A stretch of DNA of 64,000 nt from assembly GCF_019429625.1 (NCBI RefSeq), contig NZ_JAHXRW010000011.1, positions 57,255-121,254 of the forward strand, written 5' to 3'. The stretch comes from Celeribacter sp. PS-C1 (GTDB lineage: Bacteria > Pseudomonadota > Alphaproteobacteria > Rhodobacterales > Rhodobacteraceae). The translations under genes and the position numbers were made by a program. The notes under the pieces were generated by a model that worked only from the letters and a program-made list of their open reading frames with translations, made no database searches and had not been told where the DNA came from. This document shows positions 1-8,666 of the stretch, one piece after another; position 1 is the first letter of the stretch; every line of letters starts with the position of its first letter.

Positions 1-948
1 GACATTGACAGTATCCTCTTCCTTGCTCTGCCGCAGGTTCATCTGTTCGAGCGTCTCGGTGAGCCGCGCGAGCCGCCCGTCCGTCTCCATCCGCCCGGCT
101 TCAGCGCGGGCAAAGAGGGTCTGCAGTTCGTCCATCTGACGGCCCATGTGATCAAGCACCGCGACCGCCCCCGACAGATCATCCCCGCTGTCGCTATCCC
201 CCGCAACGCCAAGGCGCGTGATGGTGGAGAGCCATTCCTCAAGCTCGCGGAAAAACCGGTTTTGACCGTGCGAGGCAAAGAGTTCGAGCATGCCGACGAC
301 CAAAGAGCCCGCAAGCCCTAAAAGTGACGAGGCAAAGGCCGTGCCCATGCCGCCCAACTGGCTTTCGAGCCCACTCATGAGCTGGGTCAAGACATCCCCC
401 GCACCTTCGCCCTCAGAAGGTGAAAGCGAGCGAATGGTCTCGACGAGCGCAGGGACCGTGGTGGCAAGACCGTAGAAGGTCCCCAGAAGGCCAAGGAAAA
501 TCAACAGGTTGGAAATGTATCGCGTGATGTCGCGGGCTTCATCGATCCGCGTGGCCACCGAGTCCAAAATCGAGCGCGCCGAGGTCGAGGAAATCTGCGT
601 CCGCGAATTGCGATCCCGCAGAAGCGCGGCCAAGGGCGCCAAAAGACGCGGTGCGGTTTTGCCGGGAACCTTTGGGCGCTGGCCAGTGAAGCGCTCGATC
701 CAGTTGACGGAGGCGACGAGTTGGACCACCTGCAAGAAACAGGCGAGAATGCCGATAATGAAGACGACGGCGATAAACCCGTTGAGATAGGGGTTGGCCA
801 AAAACACCGGCCCCACACGCGGCAGGGCCATGACCAAACCGGCCACGACCAAGCCCAGAACGATGATCATCAAGGTGATCTGACGCACGGGTTGGGAAAA
901 GAATTTAAGCTCGGCCTCGCGCTCGGTTTTATACGCGGGTTGGTTCAT
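1..948 (-). CDS. MotA/TolQ/ExbB-like proton-channel family protein (partial, runs off the window)
   Basis: An uninterrupted minus-strand frame starts at the ATG at 948 (N-terminus MNQPAYKTEREAELKFF) and is still open at base 1, giving 316 residues. Two hydrophobic segments occur early (about residues 26-45 and 54-75), followed by a cytoplasmic stretch. A third segment near residues 140-160 (FLGLLGTFYGLATTVPALVE) matches the conserved TolQ/MotA/ExbB transmembrane core, and a fourth follows (MGTAFASSLLGLAGSLVVGM). The C-terminal part is charged and helical. Members of this family form ion-driven stator or energiser complexes in the inner membrane. In related bacteria a homologue of this kind often precedes an OmpA-like peptidoglycan-binding gene, which would lie outside this window. 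The specific partner is unknown. Confidence 0.85.
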   Translation of the reverse strand, partial: MNQPAYKTEREAELKFFSQPVRQITLMIIVLGLVVAGLVMALPRVGPVFLANPYLNGFIAVVFIIGILACFLQVVQLVASVNWIERFTGQRPKVPGKTAPRLLAPLAALLRDRNSRTQISSTSARSILDSVATRIDEARDITRYISNLLIFLGLLGTFYGLATTVPALVETIRSLSPSEGEGAGDVLTQLMSGLESQLGGMGTAFASSLLGLAGSLVVGMLELFASHGQNRFFRELEEWLSTITRLGVAGDSDSGDDLSGAVAVLDHMGRQMDELQTLFARAEAGRMETDGRLARLTETLEQMNLRQSKEEDTVNV

Positions 949-1025
949 AGACCCTGACCTTTTTGTCCTGTTGTCGCCACGATAGGGGTAAGTGCCCCCG
1001 TCTGCCAACACGCGATTTCGTGTGG

Positions 1026-1586
1026 CTACGGATTTAGGCGATGACGGACCATTTCTGACAGCTCAGTCAGCTCCATATCTTCCATGCCAAGCTCCGCGAG
1101 ATGCAAGGCGGTGGAGAACAGATAGTCACTGTTGGGCCCGCGTCCCCCGACCGCCGCCGCGATGACATCGGCCTGCCGCTCGAGGCTCAAAGCGCCGGTG
1201 TATTGTTCGTGATCAGGATCAACGACATAGGCCAGAGCCGGTTCTGCGCGCCCGTCCTCCAGCCGCAATGTAACCTCGCGTTCGAGATAGGCGGAGGACA
1301 CCAATTCACGCTCGCGCAGATAGGCAAGAGTATGCTCCGCCGCCTCGGGGGCCACCCGCAACGCCAGACCGCGACAGTGCGCGCTCTCATCCTCATCCAG
1401 CGCCAGAACCAGACCCGGCGCCTCCGGCGTGCCGCGATGGTGGATCGACCACATGCAAAACGAGCGCGCATAGCCCGACAGTGTCGCAGGGTGCCTCTCG
1501 ACAAAGGCAAACCCCGGATTCCACATCAAAGAGCCATAGCCAAAGACCCAAAACCCATCTCGCACCAACGCGTGATCGCCCGTCAT
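1026..1586 (-). CDS. chaC: ChaC-like gamma-glutamylcyclotransferase
   Basis: This 186-residue protein opens with VFGYGSLMWNP (residues 14-24), the substrate-binding YGSL motif of the gamma-glutamylcyclotransferase fold. A Glu in YLRERELV (about residue 94) is at the position of the family's catalytic acid. ChaC enzymes cleave glutathione to 5-oxoproline and Cys-Gly in the cytosol, so the likely role is glutathione turnover. Length is normal for the family. It is transcribed divergently from the DUF2125 gene that follows. No operon partner is evident. Confidence 0.9.
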   Translation of the reverse strand: MTGDHALVRDGFWVFGYGSLMWNPGFAFVERHPATLSGYARSFCMWSIHHRGTPEAPGLVLALDEDESAHCRGLALRVAPEAAEHTLAYLRERELVSSAYLEREVTLRLEDGRAEPALAYVVDPDHEQYTGALSLERQADVIAAAVGGRGPNSDYLFSTALHLAELGMEDMELTELSEMVRHRLNP

Positions 1587-1673
1587 CGTCTTTTCCTCAT
1601 TGCTGTCTTTTCACCCGCCAGCCCCGCAGTTAAACACGGGGTCGGACTGACCCGATCCTTTTCACAAGAGGTG

Positions 1674-2678
1674 ATGATGCGCAAACTGTTCTGGCTCGTT
1701 CTGGCCGCCGCCCTGATCTACACCGGCTATTGGATGATCGGTGCGAAAGGCACGGAAGGCGCCATCGCCGCATGGGTAAACGCTCGGAGCGCCGAAGGGT
1801 GGCAAGCCGAGGTCTCCGACATCAAGACCCGCGGCTTCCCGACCCGTTTCGACACGGAAATCCGTGACCCGCATCTGGCCGACCCGCGCACCGGAGTGGC
1901 GCTTTCCACGCCCAAGATCGAGATTCTGAGCCAGAGCCATCGCCCAACGCGGTTCACCTTGCGCATGGCGCCTGAGGTCACACTCGCCTCGCCCTATCAG
2001 CGTCTCGACATCACACAGGAGCTGGCCGAAGCCCAGCTTTTCGTCGATGCCGGACCGAATCTGACGCTGGATCATGCAGCTTTGACACTCAAAGATTTTC
2101 GCGTAGTCTCGACCGCCACTTGGGGGCTGTCGCTGGACACGGGCGAGATCACCACACAGCGTCAGAACGACGACCCGCTCACCCATGACATCAAAATGCA
2201 TGTCGCGGGGTTTGCCCCGACCGGTGGATTGATCGAAGAGATTGATCCCAAAGGCCTTTTATCCGATGAATTCGAGACGCTGGATCTCGACATGCGCGCA
2301 ACTTTTGATGGGCCATGGAACATCCACGCGCTCGAAGGGCCGCGTCCACAGCCGACGAAGATCGAATTGACCACGCTGGACGCGCATTGGGGGGAGCTGG
2401 ACCTGAAACTCGCGGGCAGTTTCGACATCGACAGCCGCGGTTATCCGCAGGGCAAACTTGCGGTCAAGGCAGAGAACTGGCGCGAGATGATCGAGCTTGC
2501 GATTTCCGTGGGTGCGATCCCGGAGAATATGAGCAAGCTGTCTCTGCGCGCGGGTGAAATGTTGGCGGGCTTGTCGGGGCGCAAGGATACAATTGATGCG
2601 GAACTGACGCTCAAAGATGGGATGATTTCGCTTGGTTTCATCCCCTTGGGGCCTGCACCGCGGATCGTCATTCGCTGA
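1674..2678 (+). CDS. DUF2125 domain-containing exported protein
   Basis: A 334-residue protein starting MMRKLFWLVLAAALIYTGYW, an N-terminal hydrophobic signal or anchor. The body (AAWVNARSAEGWQAEVSD, then GFPTRFDTEI) matches the DUF2125 family seen in Rhodobacterales. The frame stays open far upstream through chaC, but that part is antisense to a real gene. The start at 1674 (or 1677) is chosen because it follows a ribosome-binding site (CAAGAGG) and begins with the signal sequence. The protein is probably periplasmic and membrane-anchored. Function is unknown. Confidence 0.85.
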   Translation: MMRKLFWLVLAAALIYTGYWMIGAKGTEGAIAAWVNARSAEGWQAEVSDIKTRGFPTRFDTEIRDPHLADPRTGVALSTPKIEILSQSHRPTRFTLRMAPEVTLASPYQRLDITQELAEAQLFVDAGPNLTLDHAALTLKDFRVVSTATWGLSLDTGEITTQRQNDDPLTHDIKMHVAGFAPTGGLIEEIDPKGLLSDEFETLDLDMRATFDGPWNIHALEGPRPQPTKIELTTLDAHWGELDLKLAGSFDIDSRGYPQGKLAVKAENWREMIELAISVGAIPENMSKLSLRAGEMLAGLSGRKDTIDAELTLKDGMISLGFIPLGPAPRIVIR

Positions 2679-2853
2679 GGACTGTGGCGGGGCGACAGGT
2701 CTCTGACTTTCGTCAGCTTTAAAACCTTGTTTACCTGACCCTTATCCTCAATCGCATTCTCCCTCCCCGCGTTACCCCTAAACTGGATAACCTTAACGCC
2801 TGAGAGAGATAGGTGTTTACCACGCCTGCCTTGGGCAAACGTGCTCGCACATC

Positions 2854-3606
2854 TCAGCGGCAATAGCTTCCAGAGCGATAGCGCGCCGTGTCGAAGTGGA
2901 AATGATCGCGGTGATAGACATCGCTTTCCGGCCCCAAAACCGTACCAAATGGCCCACAGCCCGCGCGATGCAATTTGCGCATGAGCGGTCCACGCACCGG
3001 GTCATTCCAGCCCTCCAGAACAGTGATGCGCGTTCCGTTCTCCAAAAGGACAGCCGAAATATCAATGGCGCGTCCTCGACCATGTTCGGAGATCTTCGCA
3101 CCGGCCTGATTGTTGCGCGGACGGCAGACATAGCTTGCCGCCACTTCCAGTTGCGCCAGCCCACCGCCCAATCTGCCAACGCTCGGCTTGGCGCCTTTTT
3201 CGATCCAAGAGTGCAATGCTTTGGCCGTCCCGCAATCCACCATCGCCGGCGTCGAAAGTTTCACGCCAGAAATCTCGGTGATCTGGACAGGTTTCTGAAT
3301 GCCACAGCCGGAAACGCGCCCCGGAACGGCTTTTAGATTTTGCCCCCGGATCGCATTGACGCCACACACCGAACCGTTTTGACCATAACGCACTTCGAGC
3401 ACGGCAGGCACCTTGGGGCGCGGTTTCGGGACAGGAGAAGCGAAAGCCGTCGCGACCGTCGAGGTGTCCGATATCTCCATAGTCGAGGGAGCAACCGAGC
3501 CAGGACGAGGCAACGGCATCGGAGAGCTGTCGAGTGCAAAAGTGGGCGCTACGGACAGATTAAGAGCACTGAGAACAAGGGCACATATGACGGCCCGCCG
3601 CCTCAT
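2854..3606 (-). CDS. Extensin-like C-terminal domain protein
   Basis: A 250-residue secreted protein with a signal peptide (RRAVICALVLSALNLSVAPT) and a proline-rich linker (residues 30-65). Its C-terminal domain contains VCGVNAIRGQNLKAVPG, SEHGRGRAIDIS and HRDHFHFD. The His/Asp pattern (HGRGRAIDI...DHFHFD) resembles the LAS/D,D-peptidase-like zinc fold of the extensin-like C family, so a periplasmic cell-wall hydrolase role is plausible but unproven. Its ATG overlaps the stop of tyrA by 4 bases, so it is the third gene of a hisC-tyrA-extensin transcription unit. Confidence 0.85.
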   Translation of the reverse strand: MRRRAVICALVLSALNLSVAPTFALDSSPMPLPRPGSVAPSTMEISDTSTVATAFASPVPKPRPKVPAVLEVRYGQNGSVCGVNAIRGQNLKAVPGRVSGCGIQKPVQITEISGVKLSTPAMVDCGTAKALHSWIEKGAKPSVGRLGGGLAQLEVAASYVCRPRNNQAGAKISEHGRGRAIDISAVLLENGTRITVLEGWNDPVRGPLMRKLHRAGCGPFGTVLGPESDVYHRDHFHFDTARYRSGSYCR

Positions 3607-4538
3607 CCGCCCTTCTTCACACGGCCGAAATCCGGCGCATCCGTGTCCTGACCCGCCTCGATGATTCCGCGACGAATGGCGCGGGTGCGGGTGAAATAAT
3701 CATGCAGCGTGTCACCATCGCCGGTGCGGATCGCGCGTTGCAGGGCGAAAAGCTCTTCGGTGAAGCGGCCAAGGATTTCCAGAGCGGCATCCTTGTTGGT
3801 CAGGAACACATCACGCCACATGGTCGGGTCAGACGCCGCGATCCGGGTAAAATCGCGAAAACCCGCGGCAGAGAATTTGATCACCTCTTGATCGGTCACC
3901 CGGCGCAGATCGTCGGCAACCCCCACCATCGTGTAGGCGATCAGGTGCGGCACGTGGGAGACCACGGCACAGACTGTATCATGATGCTCCGGGTCCATCC
4001 GCTCGGTATCGGCACCCAAAGCAGCCCAGAAATCTTCGAGCTTTTTGACTTCACCCTCGTCCGCGCCCTCGGGCGGCACGATCAGGCACCAACGGTTGTC
4101 GAACAGCTCGGCAAAACCAGAGCGCGGCCCAGAATGCTCAGTGCCCGCCATAGGGTGAGTGCCGATGAACTGCACGCCCTCTGGGATATGCGGCATCACG
4201 GCGTCGAGCACGGATTTCTTGACCGAGCCCACATCGGTGACCACCGCGCCGGGTTTCAGCGCGCTCTGGATCTCTTCCATCACTGGGCCCATCGCGCCGA
4301 CGGGCACGGCCAGAACGATGAGATCGGCATCCGACACGGCCTCGGCGGCCGTGTCGCAGACCCGATCCACGAGGTCGATTTCACGCGCGGTCTCGCGCGT
4401 CGCCTGAGAGCGGGCAAAGCCCGTGATCTCGCCTGCAACGCCCGCGCGGCGCATGGCCAACGACATCGAGCCCGCGATCAGACCAAGCCCGATCAACGCG
4501 ACGCGATTATAGATTACCTTTGATCCCGTCTCAGACAC
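3603..4538 (-). CDS. tyrA: Prephenate/arogenate dehydrogenase
   Basis: A 311-residue protein. The Rossmann fold sits at the N-terminus ([20 protein letters not shown], the GxGxxxxS/G nucleotide site). The prephenate dehydrogenase signature [11 protein letters not shown] (about residues 127-137) follows, and a helical C-terminal dimerisation domain completes it. It oxidatively decarboxylates prephenate and/or arogenate in tyrosine biosynthesis; which substrate is preferred cannot be told. It overlaps the end of hisC by 8 bases, the classical alphaproteobacterial hisC-tyrC pairing, which suggests that the HisC-like enzyme also serves aromatic amino acid transamination. Confidence 0.93.
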   Translation of the reverse strand: MSETGSKVIYNRVALIGLGLIAGSMSLAMRRAGVAGEITGFARSQATRETAREIDLVDRVCDTAAEAVSDADLIVLAVPVGAMGPVMEEIQSALKPGAVVTDVGSVKKSVLDAVMPHIPEGVQFIGTHPMAGTEHSGPRSGFAELFDNRWCLIVPPEGADEGEVKKLEDFWAALGADTERMDPEHHDTVCAVVSHVPHLIAYTMVGVADDLRRVTDQEVIKFSAAGFRDFTRIAASDPTMWRDVFLTNKDAALEILGRFTEELFALQRAIRTGDGDTLHDYFTRTRAIRRGIIEAGQDTDAPDFGRVKKGG

Positions 4539-5625
4539 CGGCCTGTTCCCCGCGGAATTGGCCGATCACATGGGCAACACGACGGCAGGAGGCCTCGTCG
4601 CCCACAGTGATCCGCAGGCAATTCGGCAGACCATAGCCCGCCACACGGCGCACGATGATGCCGTTTTGCTTGAGGAACTCGTCACAGGCCTCTGCCTCCC
4701 CCTGATCTTGGAACCGGGCGAGGATAAAGTTGGCGCAGGAAGTGTCAGACGGCACGCCCAGCTCCATCAGCGCTTCGGCCAGCCATGCGCGCAGACGGGT
4801 GTTGTCCTCACGGCATTTCTCCACCCAATCGCGGTCTTTGACTGCGGCTTCGGCGGCGGCCATTTGCGCTTCCGACAGGTTGAACGGACCGCGCACGCGG
4901 TTCAGCACGTCGATGATTTCCTGCGGACCATAGCCCCAGCCGACGCGCACGCCGCCCAGACCGTAGATCTTCGAGAATGTCCGTGTCATCACCACGTTGT
5001 CCCGCGCCTCGACCAAAGCCGCGCCGCCATCGAAACCTTCGACGAATTCGGCATAGGCGCCATCAAGAACAAGGATCGCCTGTGACGGAATCTCCGAGGC
5101 CAGACGCGCGATGTCGCGTTGACCGATCATTGTCCCGGTCGGGTTCGCCGGATTGGCGATGAAGATCAGCTTGGTCTTCTCGTTACAGGCGGCGAGGATG
5201 GCATCCACATCCACCACGCGCTCGCGTTCCGGCACACAGACGGGCTCGGCGCCTGCGGCACGGGCGGAGATTTTATACATGGAAAAGCCGTGCTCGGTGT
5301 AGATCACCTCATCGCCCACGCCGGCATAGGCCTGACAGAGGAAGGTGATGATCTCATCCGAACCAACGCCACAGATGATCCGCGCGGCATCGAGACCGTG
5401 CACATCTGCAATGGCTTTGCGCAGGCTGGTGTGATCGGTATTCGGGTAGCGGTGGAGGGTATGAACCGCCTTGGCAAAAGCTGCCTTGGCGCCTTCGGGC
5501 GCGCCGAACGGGTTCTCGTTCGACGACAGCTTGATCACATTGTCCACGCCTTGCACATGGCTGGCGCCGCCCTGATAGAGAGCGATGTCAAGAATGCCGG
5601 GTTGCGGTTCGATCAAACGGGTCAT
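4531..5625 (-). CDS. hisC: Histidinol-phosphate / aromatic aminotransferase
   Basis: A 364-residue fold-type I PLP enzyme. The motif [11 protein letters not shown] (about 33-43) is typical of HisC, NPANPTG (158-164) contacts the cofactor, and [17 protein letters not shown] carries the Schiff-base lysine (about K219). It converts imidazole-acetol phosphate to histidinol phosphate. Its position directly upstream of tyrA suggests a role in tyrosine/phenylalanine transamination too. It is the first gene of a three-gene minus-strand unit (hisC-tyrA-extensin). Confidence 0.93.
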   Translation of the reverse strand: MTRLIEPQPGILDIALYQGGASHVQGVDNVIKLSSNENPFGAPEGAKAAFAKAVHTLHRYPNTDHTSLRKAIADVHGLDAARIICGVGSDEIITFLCQAYAGVGDEVIYTEHGFSMYKISARAAGAEPVCVPERERVVDVDAILAACNEKTKLIFIANPANPTGTMIGQRDIARLASEIPSQAILVLDGAYAEFVEGFDGGAALVEARDNVVMTRTFSKIYGLGGVRVGWGYGPQEIIDVLNRVRGPFNLSEAQMAAAEAAVKDRDWVEKCREDNTRLRAWLAEALMELGVPSDTSCANFILARFQDQGEAEACDEFLKQNGIIVRRVAGYGLPNCLRITVGDEASCRRVAHVIGQFRGEQAGV

Positions 5626-5770
5626 GTGTCCACTCGCTTAGAATTGTCCGCCTCTCTTAGCGCTGCGCGTTCGACATTGCCAGACAGATGAGCAACCTCT
5701 GTGCAGATGTTGCGTTGTGGCGTCGGTGTGTGCCCCCATCGACACGCATTGGTCGGGACCATGCGGTGCC

Positions 5771-6802
5771 TCAGACAACAGCCCCCGTCGCAGGTTTCCA
5801 TTTGAACCCGGCGCGGATGATGCCGTGATCGTTCGTGCCTGTCGCCTTGTGGTCATCGAGATTGAGGTGATCATTATCGACTGTCATCTCGTCAAAGGCC
5901 CACAGACGGCGTTTGGAATGATCGTAGAACTCCTGCGAAAACAGGATGTGATCGAGGCTCTCGCGCTCTTTCTTGTAGACATGCGTGTAATAGACGTCGC
6001 GGGTCGAGCGATATTCCTGAAGCGTCTGCGCCGTGTAGAGCGCGTTGTCTCCGCCGCCCTCGGAAAGCCCCGTCAGATATTGCGGCTGTTCGGTCAAGAT
6101 ATTGAGCGTGTTGGACAATTTGCTGTCGTTCATATCGCCGATCACCACCACAGGCGTGTTCGTGCCCTTGGTCAGATTGGTGATGATCATCCGCAAAGCC
6201 GTCGCCTCCGCCGTGCGGCGGATGGTCGAGACGGCATAACCCAGAGCCGTCAGGTGATCTTTGTGTGTGTCGCGCTCATACCACTCCTCGCGCCAAAGCT
6301 CGGTCGGGCGGCGGGATTTGAAATGGCAAACAAAGACATGAATGACCGGCGTATCAGGGTGCGGCTGGACGGTGAGATGCAGGACCGGTCGTGAGAAGCT
6401 GGTAAGCGCCACAGCGATGCGATCCTGTTGCGGATCATCACCGCCCGAGGCCAGCACCATCTCATCGGGAAACTCGGTGATCCATTCGGGATCGTCGACA
6501 AGAATGTCTTTGCGCACCAGCCCGGCACAAACAATGCGCGTTCCGGGATGACCGGGCGGGACAAGCGCCTGATGCGTCGCATCAAGCCCGGCCATCTGCA
6601 TCGCCTCTTGCAGGGCCTCCTCGGCCCAAAGTTCCTGAAAGCCCACGACATCCGCAGATAGGCGTTTCAAAACCGCACCGGTGTAGAAAATCTTGGCTGC
6701 ATATTCCTCCTCCGACCACGTAGAGCCGGAATACATCGCGGCGCCGGGGGATTGCAGATTGTAGAGATTGAAAGACGCAAAAGAAATGTCACGCGCGGCC
6801 AT
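5771..6802 (-). CDS. Endonuclease/exonuclease/phosphatase (EEP) family protein
   Basis: A 343-residue protein starting MAARDISFASFNLYNLQSPG. The ATG at 6802 follows an AGGGAGG ribosome-binding site, so the open frame upstream of it is not used. Family landmarks are the FNLYNLQ strand, the metal-binding Glu in VVGFQELWAEE, VVVIGDMNDSKLSN (the GDxN catalytic motif) and DNDHLNLDDHKATGTNDHG near the end, the terminal catalytic Asp-His. The fold covers DNases, phosphatases and sphingomyelinases; no signal peptide is seen and the substrate is unknown. Confidence 0.85.
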   Translation of the reverse strand: MAARDISFASFNLYNLQSPGAAMYSGSTWSEEEYAAKIFYTGAVLKRLSADVVGFQELWAEEALQEAMQMAGLDATHQALVPPGHPGTRIVCAGLVRKDILVDDPEWITEFPDEMVLASGGDDPQQDRIAVALTSFSRPVLHLTVQPHPDTPVIHVFVCHFKSRRPTELWREEWYERDTHKDHLTALGYAVSTIRRTAEATALRMIITNLTKGTNTPVVVIGDMNDSKLSNTLNILTEQPQYLTGLSEGGGDNALYTAQTLQEYRSTRDVYYTHVYKKERESLDHILFSQEFYDHSKRRLWAFDEMTVDNDHLNLDDHKATGTNDHGIIRAGFKWKPATGAVV

Positions 6803-7143
6803 CGCGGCCTCCCTGATACTGATAACCAACTCGATCAGCATAGCGCGAAACGGGATTCGGATCAGCCCGGCTTTCTTGGAAAACACACCGCAATCCGTCG
6901 CCCTAAACGCCTCGGGGACTGCAGTCCCAACCGGTTCAACCCTGAGCAAAGCCAAGCCTGCTTAGTATTTCAGCACATCCGACAACGTCTTGCGACACTT
7001 TGACAAATCAGCAAGCGAACCTGCCGGATCGGCGTTTTCAGCGGGCATATCCTCCAATCTACGACCCCAAAAATTAGGTCCGGTCCGGACGCAATGTTAT
7101 ACTTTGGTCTTAGACGCACATCTGAGAGTAAGGAGGGCACCAG

Positions 7144-7782
7144 ATGAAACGCATCCTATCCCACGCACTTCAACACCGCCTCGCCACGCTCAGCATCACC
7201 ACAGCTCTTGCGCTCGCGCCGGCACTCGCCGGGGCGCAGAGCATGCTGACGGACGGGCGCACAGGGCCGGTCGAGATGAACGGCCACGCACTTGACCACG
7301 CGATGATGGCACTCAATGACTTTGTCTCCGCCAAACAGGCGCAGAGCGACATCATGGACACGCTCGACATGCCACCCAACGATTTCGCCGAGGTCGCGCT
7401 GGCCAGCGGGACACACCCTCTCGCGCAGGAAGAGGCCACACGCAGCAGCTTTGGCTGGCCAATCAGCGGCGGCGCATCCCTGGACACCCATCTCGTGGCA
7501 TTCAATCAAGACCTTGCGGAGCGTGGCGATGACCTGTTCTTGCGGATCGCAGCAGCCGAAGCCAGTTCCAATCTAGATTTCGGGACAGTGGCCTCCGATG
7601 TGGCGCACTCCGCCTACGATGCAGGCCGCATTCATGACGACAGGACACTCAATGACGAAATGGTCGCCCTGCGTGACGGGATGCGGGAATTTGACGACCG
7701 CCTGTCACGGCTGTCACGTTCCGTGCCTGAGGTGACCGGCACGTCATTTGAGCGCTATGTCGAGTCGCTGTCGCTGTTCTGA
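7144..7782 (+). CDS. Secreted hypothetical protein
   Basis: This 212-residue protein begins with an apparent signal peptide (LSITTALALAPALAGAQ, cleavage near AGA-QS). A strong ribosome-binding site (TAAGGAGGGCACCAG) precedes the ATG. The mature part is acidic and largely helical, with one Gly/Ser-rich turn (FGWPISGGASLDT) and no cysteine. I do not recognise the family. A TATACT -10-like box lies at 7098-7103. Codon use matches the neighbours, so it looks like a real periplasmic or secreted protein. Nothing nearby suggests its role. Confidence 0.75.
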   Translation: MKRILSHALQHRLATLSITTALALAPALAGAQSMLTDGRTGPVEMNGHALDHAMMALNDFVSAKQAQSDIMDTLDMPPNDFAEVALASGTHPLAQEEATRSSFGWPISGGASLDTHLVAFNQDLAERGDDLFLRIAAAEASSNLDFGTVASDVAHSAYDAGRIHDDRTLNDEMVALRDGMREFDDRLSRLSRSVPEVTGTSFERYVESLSLF

Positions 7783-7803
7783 GACCCCATCTGTGCAAAA
7801 CCA

Positions 7804-7830
7804 AAAGGCCGCCCCAAAGGGACGGCCTTT
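7804..7830 (-). terminator. Rho-independent terminator after rpsD
   Basis: The arms AAAGGCC and GGCCTTT frame an inner GC pairing with an AAA loop. Read on the minus strand, the hairpin is followed by TTTTGGTTTTG. It lies 26 bases beyond the rpsD stop and may also stop the convergent hypothetical gene. Confidence 0.8.
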
Positions 7831-7856
7831 CGTAAATTTTCGAAGATCGGCTCAGA

Positions 7857-8477
7857 TTAGTTCTGAGCGTAGAATTCGATGACGAGATTCGGTTCCATCT
7901 GCACAGCGTAGGGCACATCGGAGAGGCCCGGCTTGCGCACGTAGGTCGCGGTCATTTTGGAGTGATCGGCGTCGATGTAATCCGGAACGTCACGCTCAGC
8001 GAGACCCACAGCTTCGAGCACAACGGCGAGCTGTTTGGATTTGTCACGAACTTCAACCACGTCACCCTCTTTCACACGGTAGGAGGGGATGTTCACGCGC
8101 TTGCCGTTCACGAGCACGTGGCCGTGGTTCACGAACTGACGGGCGGCGAAGACGGTCGGCACGAATTTCGCGCGGTAGACGACGGCGTCGAGACGGGATT
8201 CCAGCAGACCGATGAGGTTTTCACCGGTGTCGCCTTTTTGACGCTCAGCGTCAGCAAAGATGCGACGGAATTGTTTCTCGGTCAGGTCGCCGTAGTAGCC
8301 TTTCAGCTTCTGCTTGGCGCGGAGCTGCAGACCGAAGTCGGACAGCTTGCCCTTGCGGCGCTGACCGTGCTGGCCCGGGCCATATTCACGACGGTTGACC
8401 GGGGACTTCGGACGGCCCCAGATGTTTTCGCCCATGCGGCGGTCGATTTTGTACTTGGCAGACGTGCGTTTGGTCAC
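7857..8477 (-). CDS. rpsD: 30S ribosomal protein S4
   Basis: A 206-residue S4 protein. It starts with GTG at 8477 ([20 protein letters not shown]) behind a GGAG ribosome-binding site, which fixes the start despite an open frame upstream. The N-terminal rRNA-binding domain has the organism-typical [16 protein letters not shown], and the S4 RNA-binding domain ([14 protein letters not shown], then [18 protein letters not shown]) follows at about residues 96-160. S4 is a primary assembly protein of the 30S subunit and in several bacteria represses its own mRNA. It is monocistronic here, between a promoter/leader and a terminator. Confidence 0.98.
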   Translation of the reverse strand: MTKRTSAKYKIDRRMGENIWGRPKSPVNRREYGPGQHGQRRKGKLSDFGLQLRAKQKLKGYYGDLTEKQFRRIFADAERQKGDTGENLIGLLESRLDAVVYRAKFVPTVFAARQFVNHGHVLVNGKRVNIPSYRVKEGDVVEVRDKSKQLAVVLEAVGLAERDVPDYIDADHSKMTATYVRKPGLSDVPYAVQMEPNLVIEFYAQN

Positions 8478-8651
8478 GGCTGATCTCCTTCTAAAAGTTT
8501 CGAAGGGCGTTGTCCTCTCCCCGGACGGTCCAAGCCGCACCCCGGGTTGACAGGGTTCCTCTTGCGAGGGCCACCAACACCAATGAATAACCCGGCGCAC
8601 ATCGCTGCACACCGGATGGCGGGCTTATACAGCCGCGACAGCCGGAGTCAA
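8478..8651 (-). promoter_or_regulatory. rpsD promoter and structured 5' leader
   Basis: On the minus strand a near-consensus sigma-70 promoter is visible: TTGACT (8646-8651), a 16-base spacer and TATAAG (8624-8629). Transcription from about 8617 gives a leader of roughly 140 bases. In it CCGGGTT (8542-8548 on plus) can pair with AACCCGG (8589-8595), enclosing a CCTC-TTGC-GAGG hairpin (8558-8569). This is the position expected for S4 autoregulation; regulation itself is inference. Confidence 0.6.
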
Positions 8652-8666
8652 GCGTGCTTCGGCGCC

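Noticed and set aside
1101..1673. Open frame extending the DUF2125 gene upstream across chaC
   Set aside because: It is antisense to chaC, has no family similarity, and the signal peptide plus ribosome-binding site place the start at 1674.
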